Notes under the pieces: model-generated
Seen by the model: the letters and a program-made list of their open reading frames with translations, nothing else
Told to the model about the DNA's origin: nothing
Database searches by the model: none
Assembly: GCA_905250125.1 (NCBI GenBank)
Contig: CAJNOL010000025.1
Location: 126,666-190,665, forward strand
DNA: 64,000 bases
DNA from: Rotaria sordida
Lineage: Eukaryota; Rotifera; Eurotatoria; Philodinida; Philodinidae
Direction of reading: 5' to 3'
Shown here: positions 47,124 to 59,686 of the stretch, piece after piece
Numbering within the stretch: the stretch's first letter is position 1
Layout of the letters: the number at the start of each line of letters is the position of its first letter
Translations under genes and position numbers: made by a program

Positions 47124-50007
47124 CAGTAAAAAAATATATCGTATGAAGACGTTAAATTGACAGGCTTCGAAATTTTATCAAAAAAAAAAGAAGAAAATAT
47201 ATATATGAAAACAAATAGCAAATATTTGTATTCAATAAACTCTTAAAAAATAGAGGATTCTATTTCATCAAAGAAAACAACTAGCATACGATAACCTGAT
47301 ATATAATCGTTGTTTTCAACTGTTAGTTGCATAGCAACTACTTTGAATTTCAATTGATTTGTTATTTTCAAATAGATAATTAATTTATCATTTAGTTTTA
47401 CTTAATATAAACAAAAAATTTAATCAATTATTTTTAAAATAAATTCCTTAATTATCAATAGAGGGCGTCCTTAGACAAAGTTTAAGTAGATCATTATGCT
47501 GAGAGTTTTGAGAATTTCAATAACAAATAAATCTCCATATTCAGTAGAGAAAAAAAAATGATTCATTTGTCAAAGATTTATTTCATTTTATTCTTTGAGT
47601 AATTATAATACGTTATGGCAAAAAAGATTTTCATTAAACAAATCTCACTTGATTGATTATGAATAAGAAGATTTTCTACATTGCACTGAATTACCCGTAG
47701 AAAACTTTACAAAGCATCACAAATATTTGAATGTAAATCAATGCATAAAAGCGCAACACATGTTTTTATGGTTGTATTAATAATTTTCTGACACATGTCT
47801 ATTCTAAGACAAACAGCGGCATTTAAATGATAAATGATGGATGGTTGCGCTGTCATTTTTAGTCAAATTCCAATTTGTTATTTCAAAAACAAAAACTTTC
47901 AAATAAGACTTATTCTCAAAATTGCGGCTAATAAATTTAATAGTTATTTATCTTAGTCATTGAAGTTTGTTATTATTACTATGCGATATAACTATTTATA
48001 GCTTAATATATATTTATATTATTGTAAAAGAAAAACTACCACATTGAATAAAAATAACTTGGTTTCAAATATCAGGGTACGTTTATTTTGCCCACTATTC
48101 ATACGTTACATAGCCTTCCACATATTTACTTATATGAAGTATTGTTGACTGTCTATTTATTCAACAGAAAGAATATAATCATACGACCAACGGCTAAAAT
48201 ACAAAATTAATGAAGAGTTGTGATTATATAGACTGAATAATATAGAAAGCAAATAACACATGTATATATGGATACCATTTTTAAATAGTTATCACGATAG
48301 ACATGTCGATTTAGCTTTTATCTTAACAATGTTGTCTTTCCCCGTATTCACTGTACGATAATGATGGCGATGATGATGACAACAACAACAACTATCACTT
48401 GTTATCGATTTCGATCCTCGATCATTGATGCTTCTTTTTTCTGTTTCACATATGCCTGGCCTAATTATTGCGTACATGTCTATGCCTCACGTCTCCTTTC
48501 TATTTTCTTTTTCTTTTTTGTTCTTGCTACTACTACTATTATTACTACTATTCTTATCATGCGGTGCATAGGATGTATAGCTTGTATGGATGGTAATAAA
48601 TGCTAGGAAGAATCTTTTATTCATTGATTGTCGACGAATACACATTGATGTTTGAAGAAATCTTTTCTCTTCAATAACCATTGTTTATGACAGCGACAAG
48701 TAAATATTTGTACTATAGATAATACGTTTTACTTGTTAGATATATCAAATGAAGCGCACACACCCTTATATATATGCATAGTTAATACCTATATTTGGAT
48801 GGAATGTATGACACAATAGTGCAAAAGAAATGTGTTTGAAATAATGCTTCTCTTATTGATTTTGTTCATTTATTCACTTTTATAATGATTTCTTTCTTTT
48901 TATTCATTGCATTAACGAAGAAAAAAAAGGAGAAGAGAGAAAAAATAACCCCATACAGAAAAAAAAGCAACAAATGCCATGTAAATCGATAAATATAAAA
49001 AAAAGAGAGAAAGTAAGCCCGATGGATATAGGAGGAAGAAAAAAGAAAGCCAAATCTATATTTCTATCTTTCTGTCAATCGACCCAATTGAACGAAAAAT
49101 GTATACGAAACGCAAAAAAAAATCACCTTACTCATCGATTACCTTTATTCATATTCTCGTTGAATTCATTTTCAAAAACAATACTTCTTACTCAACTGAT
49201 ACATTTCACCAAATAAACTATTACTTAATAAATATATATATAACGTAAGCATTTACATTTTATTCAATAGAACATAACTAAAAAAATATGTGACCACATT
49301 TAACAAAAACAATGTAAGATTGTACTTCTTTTTCATTGTTAATATTATGTTTTGGTAACATCTGTTTTCTTTTAACATGTAAACTAAGTACGATGTTTTT
49401 TTATCAACAGATAAATCTCAACTAATATTGTTGAACAAAAAAAAAAGAAACCCGAAAAAATTATCTTCACATTATATAGAACAACTGTTCTGATCAGATA
49501 AGTGATGGACAGTTATCATTTTGCCCTTTTAGAATCTTAATAACGTAGGTATCATTAATGTGAGTGTATGTGTGTTACTATTGTCCTTGCATATGCGGAG
49601 CACACCATCATCATCATCATCATCATCATTATTTAGTTGATGATATCTCGACAGATCAATCCTTGCGTAATGTGCCGGCAATGAATTAATCCGAAATAAA
49701 TGACTTTTTTTTCTCTGATCAAACCTTCTTTTATATAGGAGAGGAAAAAAAACTAACGTTGAACGCTACTTCATATATTGCTTATGTCCGATTTAATGAT
49801 TGATAGATGTGCGACCTATTTGATGGTCGATGAAGGTTGATCTTTTTTCACTCTTTTGTGTACAGGACATATGTGTATAAAAGAGAGTATACTTTTCCTC
49901 ATTCATCTACATCCGTTCTTGCATTATAGATTTAATATATTTTAACATTGACACATATTTATATTCCTTCATCATTAAGTATAACTTTTTAACTGATTCA
50001 TATTAAT
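47124..50007. other. Intergenic with microsatellites
   Basis: No gene recognised. Short open frames at 48292-48681 lie over pyrimidine- and trinucleotide-rich tracts (GATGATGATGACAACAAC), and one at 48974-49216 is Lys/Ser-rich without motif. A (CAT)n run lies at about 49604-49630. Near 49860-49900 sequence TGTATAAAAGAGAG lies about 150 bases before the ORF at 50017 and could be a TATA-box (inference). Confidence 0.4.
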
Positions 50008-50016
50008 ATGCTAAAG

Positions 50017-50580
50017 ATGGCAGGTCAGCAGCGACAATATTCATCTAGATATTCAAATCTATTAGTTACAGTTAAACGTGATACAGAAGAAAGATCAGCA
50101 GCCGATATGCATTCAAATCCACGTACACGTTTTTTGAAAGATAATTACCGTCCATCTTCTTTTCAACCAAAAAACGTTTATTACAATAGTAATCATCGAC
50201 ATCAACACCAACAATATTTTACTCGTCCGTCACATACATCACCACGTCGCCAACAGCAACAATATTATAACAATTATGATCGCATGCATTATCATTACCA
50301 GCATCAATCCATTCGACCATTAATGGAAATCAAAGATGATCTATTTTCATCACATCATGATTTGAATGATGATGACGGTGATAATGATATGACTTATCAT
50401 CCGTTCAAACAAAGAGAACCTAAACAACGCGGTCAATATCGTAATCGCAAAGCTGAGTTAGATTGGGATCATGCATTTGATTTAGATCTCATCGATTTAT
50501 ATACGACGCACATTGACATCGATAGTCATTCATTGACAAGTACAATCAGCTCAAGCGATCATTCATTTACTTCTGTCTAA
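50017..50580 (+). CDS. Gln/His-rich single-exon protein of unknown function
   Basis: A 187-codon frame from MAGQQRQYSSRYSNLL (an in-frame Met lies three codons upstream at 50008). The first 50 residues look like ordinary coding sequence (LLVTVKRDTEERSAADMHS, NPRTRFLKDNY). The middle is rich in His, Gln, Tyr and Arg, then Asp-rich (DDDGDNDM), and the end carries LDWDHAFDLDLIDLY and a Ser/Thr-rich tail. No TM helix or signal peptide is visible. Mixed codon use and absence of simple DNA repeats support a real gene. A TATAAAAG lies ~140 bases upstream. Family not recognised. Confidence 0.55.
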   Translation: MAGQQRQYSSRYSNLLVTVKRDTEERSAADMHSNPRTRFLKDNYRPSSFQPKNVYYNSNHRHQHQQYFTRPSHTSPRRQQQQYYNNYDRMHYHYQHQSIRPLMEIKDDLFSSHHDLNDDDGDNDMTYHPFKQREPKQRGQYRNRKAELDWDHAFDLDLIDLYTTHIDIDSHSLTSTISSSDHSFTSV

Positions 50581-50884
50581 AAAACAAAATCTTCGTCTCT
50601 TATTTTGGTGCTAAACAGAACGAACGAACAAACATTTTCATATAATCAGAAAAATCACTCTGTTTCTTTTGTGTTTTTTTTGTGTACAGTTTTCTTTTTA
50701 TTCTTTTTAAGTGAACTTCGAAATAGACGAAGAAAAAAAAAGAGAAATTAAAGTGAATATGAATACTAAAAGTTTTATTACAAATATCACAAACACAACA
50801 AACTGAATAGTTTTTATTTCATTTGTTCTTTTTTTATCCCTTCTATCACAGATTTTCTACGGCTTGTTTTGTTTTTGTTTTTGT

Positions 50885-50915
<31 letters not shown>

Positions 50916-50924
50916 GTTTTTCTA
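50581..50924. repeat. Spacer with (GTTTT)n microsatellite
   Basis: The convergent 3' ends of the Gln/His-rich ORF and the YTHDC2-like gene. A (TTTTG)n run spans about 50868-50920, ending five bases before the stop codon of the YTHDC2-like gene. Confidence 0.6.
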
Positions 50925-53900
50925 TTATTTAATATTTGAAAAAATTTGAACTAATAGATCAAATGAATGATAATCATTTGTTGTATCATTATCACAACCA
51001 AGCGATTGTAATTTTCTTTTTATACAAGCATTTAATTTAGTTCGTAATTTAAATAGATTATTATTATTATCTGTTAAAATAATTTGATAATCATTTAATT
51101 TTAATGTATCATTAATTGTTCCAAAAAATAATAAAACAATATCTTCAATTAATGTACAATATTTACCAAGAAATAAACCTTTTGTTGAACGTATTAAATC
51201 ATCACATATAACATAACGAATTTTTTCTTGTTCATTCCATTGTATATTATTTAATATTGATGATTGATCAAATATAACTAATTCATTTCGACTAATATTT
51301 TTTTAGAAAAAAAACAAAAATATTTCAATTTTATATTTTACATTTAAATCTTACTTTGATAACCATTGTTGATCATATATAAGTAAATTTTGTGGTAAAC
51401 AACGAACAAGTATGGCTTGAATAAGTGGCCAACATGAAGAATTTTCATTTAAATCAATATTTTCATTATTATTTGAATAGAAAAAATTTGAAAAATTGAT
51501 ATTTCGTAAAAAATCAATTATTGATTTTCTAAAAAAAAAAATAAAGAAGAAGATTTCATTCTATTTCTATTTGAAATTATTTCTTACTTAAAACAATCAA
51601 TTTGTTTCATACGAAAATATTTTATATTATGATTAATACAAAATTGTTTCTTATCAATTGATTGTTCCCATTGCTAAAAAAAAACAAATATATATATATA
51701 TATATATATAAATTATTTGAAAATAAAATTTTAATTCTTACAAGATATAATTGATAGAAAACGAAATGATCTGAATTTTTATTTGATGCTAATCGTTGTT
51801 TGAATTCTGATGAACAACGAATATTCGACTTCGATTGAACTGTAATGAAAAGCGGAGAAAAAAAAACATTTTTCTTTTGAATTTTATTTTTATTTACAAG
51901 GATCGCCAGTGATTAATGTTGAAACAATAATTAATATTGGTTGAAGACATTTAAAAAGATGAGCATAAACAATCATCATTGCATATGGTAATTCAACAAT
52001 AGGTAATGCTAAACAATATGCACCTAATTCAACGAGATCTTCCCATTTATCAAATAAATCGAGACTCTAAATGAGAAAAACTTTCTTCAAAAAAAAAAAA
52101 GAATATCAATAAATAAATGATTTACTTTTAATTGTGAAATACCAGCTCGAACAATAGCAAATGGTGGAGGAAATGGTAATTTTAACATAAATTCTGCAAC
52201 AGAACAATTTGTCCAAGCAAATAATTTTGCTTGCATTATATTTTCCTGAAACAGGAAAGACAATATTGTATTAGAATTGAGGATATTCCTCCTCCTGCTT
52301 TCACGATGCAAAATTTTGGTTTTTGGTGGCCATTGTATAGTTTGCAGTAGTATCTATCTACTGAGTACACGTTGAGAACGAAAGCCCTACATTCTTTCGC
52401 GTTTTTTCGGCCGAGCTGAAAGTTTTTTTCACATATCCTATACAGTGCTTAGGATCCGTATTTTTTTTTGTTTGAAAAAATACTTTTCTGCTGATTTTCG
52501 GTAGCTTTTAAAAGAAAAAAATCTCTATTAAAAAAAAGACATGCGTTTTTAAGAATATCTTCGACATTGTAGCTTTTTTATTTCAAGGACAAAAAATAGA
52601 AAGATAGCCGTTCTAGACAGTATCTAGTGTCTGAAAAAAAAATGTTCAGCTCGATCGAACATAGGATCTCGAAGAAACGGAGCGTCAATTGAGCCATTGT
52701 TATCTCATAGAAAACAGCATCCGAGAACTTCAAGTCTAATGACAACTTTTGATCTATTCATCAAGATTTACTTGTCCCGAAAATTTCAAGTTTTTCTGAT
52801 GAATCATTTACCGGAAACCTCGTAAAGGAGAGGCAGTATCCTTAATGAGATACACATGGAACATATAAAAGTGTTTGAACAAAAACTTGTGCATTAGCTG
52901 ATAGCTATATACAGAATATCTTTCACTGTTACAGATATGCAGAAACTAGTCATTTCTATCACGAATTGAACTAAATATAACAAGGATTAGTAACTTAGCA
53001 TGCACATCTAAATATGGACAATACGGTTCTGGCTAGAGCCTGTCGGATTGGTCCCGGATCTGCTCGGATCAGAGTCTGGAAATTTTGAATCCGATGGACT
53101 CTAGTGTTTCGATCTCGACGGAACCAGAACCAAATGTTTTAGTGTCATATTGTCATGACTCATATGTTCTAAATAGATATAAGTAAGATGGATTTGATTC
53201 TGCTTATGTCTATCTACATCTTTAATCACTACTACTTTTTATTCATTTGCAGATGATTGCAATTAATATGTAAATCTATTATAGTTGAGAATAATGATCA
53301 ATCTTTATTTTTGCAAACTATCCTTATCGAATTCTATCTTTGATAGAATCTTTTTCTTCAAAATTATTTTTAAACAAAGAAATGTTTTGTTTTCATCAAT
53401 GGGTATGTGAGTTTTTTTTCTTTTTACATACAAGTAATGGTTGTCGAGCCATCTCTGCATTGATATTTTCATTGATTTTTTCATTGAATAAATAATGAGG
53501 ATAAAGTCGATAACAAATACCTCCTTCTTCTATATTTGCCCTAAAAAAAAAAAAAATTTAAGTTCTATATAAAAACCAAAATATATATTATTGATGGTTT
53601 TTTTTATACCGATGTTTCCTTTCTGTAGCACTTGTTTGACTTATCCAATTATATTTTGGTAAAAATTTCGATGTTGTTGTGTGATAACATTTCTTAAAAA
53701 TTGAAATTAATCAAAAAATGCAAAGTTTCTCTATTAAAATTTACCTCAAGTGTAATTCCTGTATCAATAACACAACTTATATTACGAAAAGGTACACCTG
53801 TTTCACAACTAGCATCACAAAGAATCTAACACAAACATGATATTTTATTTTTATTTTAATAAGTTCATTATACATACTAATAATCGTAAACAATCATTAT

Positions 53901-56900
53901 TCATCAATGACCATGATGTAGAATTTAAAATCGTATGAACTTCTATTTGAAATCTATACAAAAAACAAAATTTATAAAAAAAAACAATTATTTTTCAATG
54001 AAATAAAAAATTTACTCATTTGAAAAATTTGTATTCAAAACTAGATCAGCCATTGTTGATATCTCATCGAGACTAGGTAAGAAAACAAGAATATGACCTT
54101 GAAATAACAAAAAAAAAAACGATTATAAAAAACTTATTTATCAATATTAAATATTCGATAAACCTGATCGTATTTGACAAACACGTTTAACAATTGATAG
54201 AATTAATTCATAATCAATAATATCATCAAATTTTCGTGTTTGTAAATAATATTTCATTAATGCTATTGATGCTATAGAATTTGAATTATTATCTGTTAAA
54301 CTTAATAATTGTTCCAAAACAAGAGGATCATGTCTAAAGTTATTTGTAAATAGAAACTAATTACTATTTCATCAAAGAAAAATTAAAAGATTATCATGCA
54401 AATCAATCAATAAATTTTCTCCGCTGATATACATGCATATTCCAAATAATCATTTTTTTTTAAATATTCTCGAGCATATTTCTAAGCTAATCATGCGATT
54501 TAACTATTATTTTTTTTTAATTTTTATTCTTACCGTTTTAGTGATTATATTAACTGTTGATAGAGATACACCCATTAAAAAAAGCAATAATGGTTAGTTT
54601 TTTTTTTAGAGTACTTACGTTAAATTACTTTCAAGTAAATCAATCGTTTCATTAGTTGCAAATTTTCGTGCAAAATCAATAGCAGAAAAATTATTTACGG
54701 CACGAAGATTAATTAATAAACCATCAATTAATAATAAACGTTCAATAAATGTTTTTATACTCCACATTGATATACACATTAATGGTGTTACAAGTGTTAA
54801 TGGATGTTGATAATTACCTTAAAAGAAAAAATAAATATTTGAATGTTTATTAATTTAAATAAAACATTCATTGTAATATTTAATGATTGAAATCGACTAA
54901 TCATAGACATATGTACGAAAGCTATATTGTCTCGTTTTGGTTATCTTTCTAAGGAAATATCAGTTGTATTTTTGAAGACATCAGAGATGGAATTGATACC
55001 ACTGACTGATCGTTATTGATAAGCTAGTCGGTAGCTAGAGGCAAGATGGTTCTTGTACCCGCCGGAATCAGGGCCAGGACGAACGTTTTTTTCATTTGGC
55101 ACAATACTTTTTATGGTCATGTACGTAAAACTTAAGTCGCATATCATATTGTCATGACTCATGTGTTCTAAATAGATATAGACAAGATGGTTCCGGTTTC
55201 GCCTAACGACTGGTTCCACTCATGTCTACTTGCCGCTCACCAATGGTTCATTCATTATAGTTAAACCATTTAAAACTATCACGCGAGCTTATGCAATCGC
55301 GTCAAATATACGATGTAACTTTTAGGATCTCCGATTTGTTTTGTCATAAAACAAATTCTCAATATTCGTGAATTATTTGATATACCGGTCATTAACTGTA
55401 GACCGGTCGATTCGATGTTGGCAGTAAAAACTCCATATCGATGTCATCTCTGATATACATGAATGTACTTATCAACGAAATCCGATCGTTTTTATGAAAT
55501 ATGAGTAATAAGTTATGTATGTATCAATGATAAAATTAGCTCGTATTTTTTGTATATATTTTCAGATTTTGTTTTTTTTTGTCCGAAATTTTCATAATCT
55601 GTAAGAGTATATTCCAAAATATGCGTGTAGATGTGTAACTATAGAAAATTTTAGTGAATTGATAACTCTTACATTTATTTGGATATTGGATAATAAAATT
55701 CATCATTAATTCGAAATCTTCTATTAATCCATTAATAAAACATCGACCGATTAAATTACTTAAATATTTTTCATCTGCTGTCATATTTTGTTCCTATAAA
55801 TAAATCATTTTTATTATCGAAATATATAAATTTCATACTAATAATGAATAAATATTTTGACATGAATCGCAAATAATCAATGATGATATCTGATGATGAA
55901 TAGATGATTGTTCTGCTAAATGACACCAATGATCTAATAATTGCATTCCATAATTAGCTATTTAATAAAATTATATGAAATCTAAATGAAATTTATTTTA
56001 ATCTTTTTGTTTTTTTATTACCGATTGATAAACATTTCTTCTGATCAATTTGTTGAATATCAAATAAAATTTGATCAAGAAATATTTCTTCAATTTTTTC
56101 GTTCATTATTCCATTCATATCAACTATAAAAAGAATATTTTATTCAATAAGATCAAAAAGAAAAAAAAACGAAATTCTAATGTTTTTTTTTTATCATTTC
56201 AAATACTTGTATGTGTTGCAATATTTCCAAAATATTTAACTAATGTATCAAATGGTATTGTTGTTTGTATAAGAATTATTTTTAAATATCGAAATTTATG
56301 TTGTGTATCTTTCAGATAAGCTAATAACATATCCAATGTATGCGATCTTTTATGCACATCATCAATAATTAAATGTGTTATTGATGATTTTAATAAATAA
56401 TCGCCACTTATTAATGTATGTAAAAGAAATTCATGTGTTGTTATTGTTATTAATGATGTTGATTCAGCAATCAATGACCTATTATATAGAAAGAAAATTT
56501 TCAAAATAAATATTTTCTGTTATGTATAAGTTGCCGGATATTTGAAGCACGAGTAAGTTTTTTTTGTCATTTTTGGATAGAGCTTGTCGAGTTTATGTAT
56601 AAAATTGTTGTTTTTGACATATTCAAAAGAGATTTTTGTAGTAAAAAGCAGAAAAATTAAGTTAAAAAATAATCAGAAAAGTCTATAAAATTGAAATACA
56701 CCAAAAGCATCAAGTTTCGGTAGTAGAAATTGTTTTTTTTTGAATCTTTTTCATTGCATACCTAAGATTCATGTCGTTTTGCTATCATATTGAAAAAATC
56801 GATTTTCTCAACAATCAAACAATATTTTTTGCTTTTGGTGTATTTCAACTTTTATAAGCTGTTATGTTTTTTTTTTCAAAACCTAATTTTCCTAAGTTTC

Positions 56901-59568
56901 ACTACAAAAATATCGTTTGATTATGTCAAAAACAGACATAACTCGACAAGCTCTATCCAATCATGACAATTTTTTTTGCTTAAGTTTCGAATTACCAGCA
57001 CCTTACATATTATCAAACGTAAAACAATCGATCGATTGATTAAATGAAGATAAAATTGTTGATAATGCATATGCAGCAAGACTATTTGTACAACTATGAA
57101 GAATACGAATAGGCCATTGTTTATCAAAATGATCATCATTTAAATATTGACAAATCTAATTACAAAAAACATAATTTAAAATAGAAATAGAAAATTTAAA
57201 AAAAAGAATACCCTAATCGATTTTCCAATGCCTGGTGGTCCACTTAAAAATATCATTTTATTACCTGAAGAAATAAAAGTTTTATGTTTGATTATTTTTT
57301 TTTCTATTTGTTTGTTTTATCTATTAACTATTACTTTCAATTAGATGAAGAAGATTATCACGTGTTGACGATTTATCGATAGGTAATAATCGAATAAAAT
57401 GTTCAGGAGAAAGAAATTTTTGATCTGGTATGCGAGATTTAATATCTGATATTTTAGCAATTGGATTACCCGATCGTAATAAAGTACAATAATACCAATC
57501 TTAAAAAATATATCAAACTAAAAGAGAAAAGAAAAATATTTATTTGAAATTTACCATTAAGAGAACTTGGTGTTTTTTGTATTTTAGCTTGAAGTAAATC
57601 ATTATCTTCAGCAGAAATAGGGCATGATTGTAAATAAATATTAATATCATGAATTAATTGTAAATTATTTAATGAAAATGTTATTTGTTTATTTGAATCA
57701 TTATTATTATTTAAAATTGATTCATTTGTTGATTTTGAAACAGCAATTACACGTGATGCGCCGCGTCTAAAAATGTTTAGACAAAAAAAAAAATTATCAA
57801 AAATGTTTTTTTTTCATAATTTGAAAACTTTAAATTTACCCCAATGTTCGACAAATAAGATTTCGTTGTTGTGCTTGTTGACGAACAAATATTCGTTCAT
57901 GACAAAATAATGATGATGGAAATTCAATTTCTGTATTTGATTTATCATCATTCATATAATTATCAAGCATTTGACGAATTACTTCACGTACTGGATTAGG
58001 TATATCTAAATTCTACATATGAAAAACAAAATTTACTTAGGAGTAGAATAGATCTTTTTAGTATACTTACATATCCAGCAGGCATTTCAGAGTCAGATTC
58101 ATCATCACTTAAGTAATCAACAACTGAATCCATATTCGTATTTATCATTCGATAAGGTATATTCGATGAAAACTACGAGAACATAATTACTTTATTATAA
58201 ATAAATATTCTTGAATATCGGATACAAAAATGAAATAAATTTTTTTTTTCTTTTTGGTTTTAGTTTTTCGATAATCTACTCGTGCTATGATCAATAATTG
58301 TATAATTAATTAACATGAAAAAGTCATTTGATCGATGAATATACAAGAAAAACAAAACTATAGGCAATTTCACTAACAAACTAATATCTGCTGTTTGAAT
58401 CCATATCAGACTCACAAGGACGTCTTGATGAAATCAGTTAAAATCTAAAAGAGTCCGTCTTTATCAGTCCCTGAAGTCACATTGTGATCATTTTCTGGAA
58501 TGTTTGACTCCGCTTGAGATGTATATTGAAAAATCAAAAAAACGAAATTTCAATGTAAAATTTTGCTCATAGGTAGATCAAATGACCCGTAGAATATTCT
58601 GACAGTTTCTGTGGAAAAGATTGTTCTTTTGTTGAGACATTAAAATCTAAAAATTAATCGCTTGGCACAGACTAGAGTAGTGCAACCCACGGATACAAAT
58701 AGTAGAGATTGGGGTACGGGTAAAGAGGATAATTAATTTCTGTTCGGGTCAGGTAGGAATACAAAAAGTTGTACCCGTGCAGTACTTTACCATAGATATG
58801 TTACAAAAATTGAGTTTACTTGAAAATTTAATATCCGAACAAAAGAATATTCTTTTCTATTGAAACTTTCAGAATGTTTTCTGGATCGTTAGATTTATCT
58901 ATGAACTGTTTTTTACACCCAAATTCTGTGCTTTTGATTTTTCGGTATGTACCTTAAACTGGATCGAAAATTCTGTAAATAAGTTGTCTTCCAAAGACCC
59001 ATGCGAACGAACTCTTTTAGACTTTTGCTAGTCTTCGTAAGACATCACTGTGTATCCAGTGTGAGATCAAATGTTGGATATCAGTTAGGGTAGTACCCTC
59101 GTTAGTAATCCGATCTAGATTTCTTGGGTTTGTAAAACTCTTTGATATAACACTCTTGTACTTTTATTTTTGCACCTAATCAGATACTTATGTTCTAGTT
59201 GTTGGAAAAAATGCATCAAAACATTGACTGAATTGTTCACAAATGACAATTAGAAAATGATGACTTGTGAATTTGTTGTCAATGCAAAATAAAATTATTC
59301 GTTCCACGTTTCAATCTCGATAAACTTGTCATATTATATGTCATTCAATAATATAGCAGATTAAGTTCTATCAAAAGTGAAATAAAAAGCTCTGCTGTTC
59401 GAATGATTAAAATTCATTTTATTATTTATTTTGTTTTTTTGTTTGACATATAGTCTTTAAAATAAAACCTACCTGATCATCATCTCCACCTGTGGCACAT
59501 AGATCATAATCATTACTGTTCAATTTAGTTGAATGCTGTCTTCGATGATACTGTTGATTATGACGCAT
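50925..59568 (-). CDS. YTHDC2/Bgcn-like DExH-family protein, helicase motifs eroded
   Basis: More than twenty exons on the minus strand from 59568 (MRHNQQYHRRQHS…) to a stop at 50925. Order: acidic N-terminus, R3H domain (VREVIRQMLDNYM, FPSSLFCHERIFV, GASRVIAVSK), RecA-like 1 with Walker A LSGPPGIGKS, TITTHEFLLHTLISGD and the motif II position IIDDVHKR, ankyrin insert (LVTPLMCISMW, INLRAVNNFSAIDFARKFA), RecA-like 2 (GHILVFLPSLDEI), HA2 (LFAWTNCSVAEFMLKLPFPP, WEDLVELGAYCLALPI) and an OB-fold C-terminus. The ankyrin insert inside the helicase core plus R3H is the YTHDC2 architecture. No YTH domain follows. Motifs II (DDVH), III (QTT), V (CDASCETGVP) and VI (ERKHRANIEEGG in place of QRKGRAGR) depart from active helicases, as in Drosophila Bgcn. 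Four introns are enlarged by repeats. Exon ends inside the model are approximate. Confidence 0.85.
52320..52870. repeat. Repeat-derived sequence in a long intron
   Basis: Within the 1,186-nt intron 52246-53431. A weak palindrome pairs CCGAGCTGAAAGTTTTTTTC (about 52411) with the reverse complement of AAAAAAAATGTTCAGCTCGA (about 52634). The GC content is higher than in neighbouring exons. Non-coding. Confidence 0.4.
53030..53215. repeat. Dispersed repeat, family D3, same intron
   Basis: Its first half matches 24870-24965 (TTGGTCCCGGATC, GAGTCTGGAAATTTTGAATC). Its second half matches 55060-55225 in another intron of the same gene (CATATTGTCATGACTCAT, TGTTCTAAATAGATATA, AAGATGG). Confidence 0.6.
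55060..55225. repeat. Dispersed repeat, family D3, ankyrin-region intron
   Basis: Located in the 855-nt intron 54818-55672. Shares CATATTGTCATGACTCAT followed by GTGTTCTAAATAGATATA and AAGATGG with 53145-53192. A minus-strand 68-codon frame across it is repeat-derived and not called. Confidence 0.6.
56531..57000. mobile_element. Foldback element filling an intron of the YTHDC2-like gene
   Basis: Arms at about 56531-56720 and 56815-57000 are inverted copies: TTGGATAGAGCTTGTCGAG with CTCGACAAGCTCTATCCAA, GTTTTTGACAT with ATGTCAAAAAC, and GAAATACACCAAAAGC with GCTTTTGGTGTATTTC. The host intron is 57006-56479; only 6 bases lie between its donor and the element and about 52 between the element and the acceptor. 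Flanking exons join in frame as FTFDNM-SLIAEST. Confidence 0.75.
58390..59090. mobile_element. Foldback element in first intron of the YTHDC2-like gene
   Basis: In intron 58173-59472. Left and right arms (about 58390-58650 and 58815-59090) repeat the family of 26758-27325: GACCCGTAGAATATTCTGA, TTGTTGAGACATTAAAATC on the left; GAATATTCTTTTCTATTGAA and TTCAGAATGTTTTCTGG on the right. The centre (about 58675-58800) is an unrelated insert with CCCACGGATAC and GGGGTACGGGTAAAG, perhaps a second element nested in the first. Confidence 0.65.
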
Positions 59569-59686
59569 ATCTAAAATGCTAATAACATATCCATAGTTTT
59601 TAACAAAAGATATATATATATATTTATTTCTATAGAAAAAAAAATTATCTGACGTTTTATTTAACAAAAAAAAAAGATATATTTAT

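Noticed and set aside
55013-55219. 68-codon minus-strand frame
   Set aside because: Falls within a dispersed repeat inside an intron of the YTHDC2-like gene.
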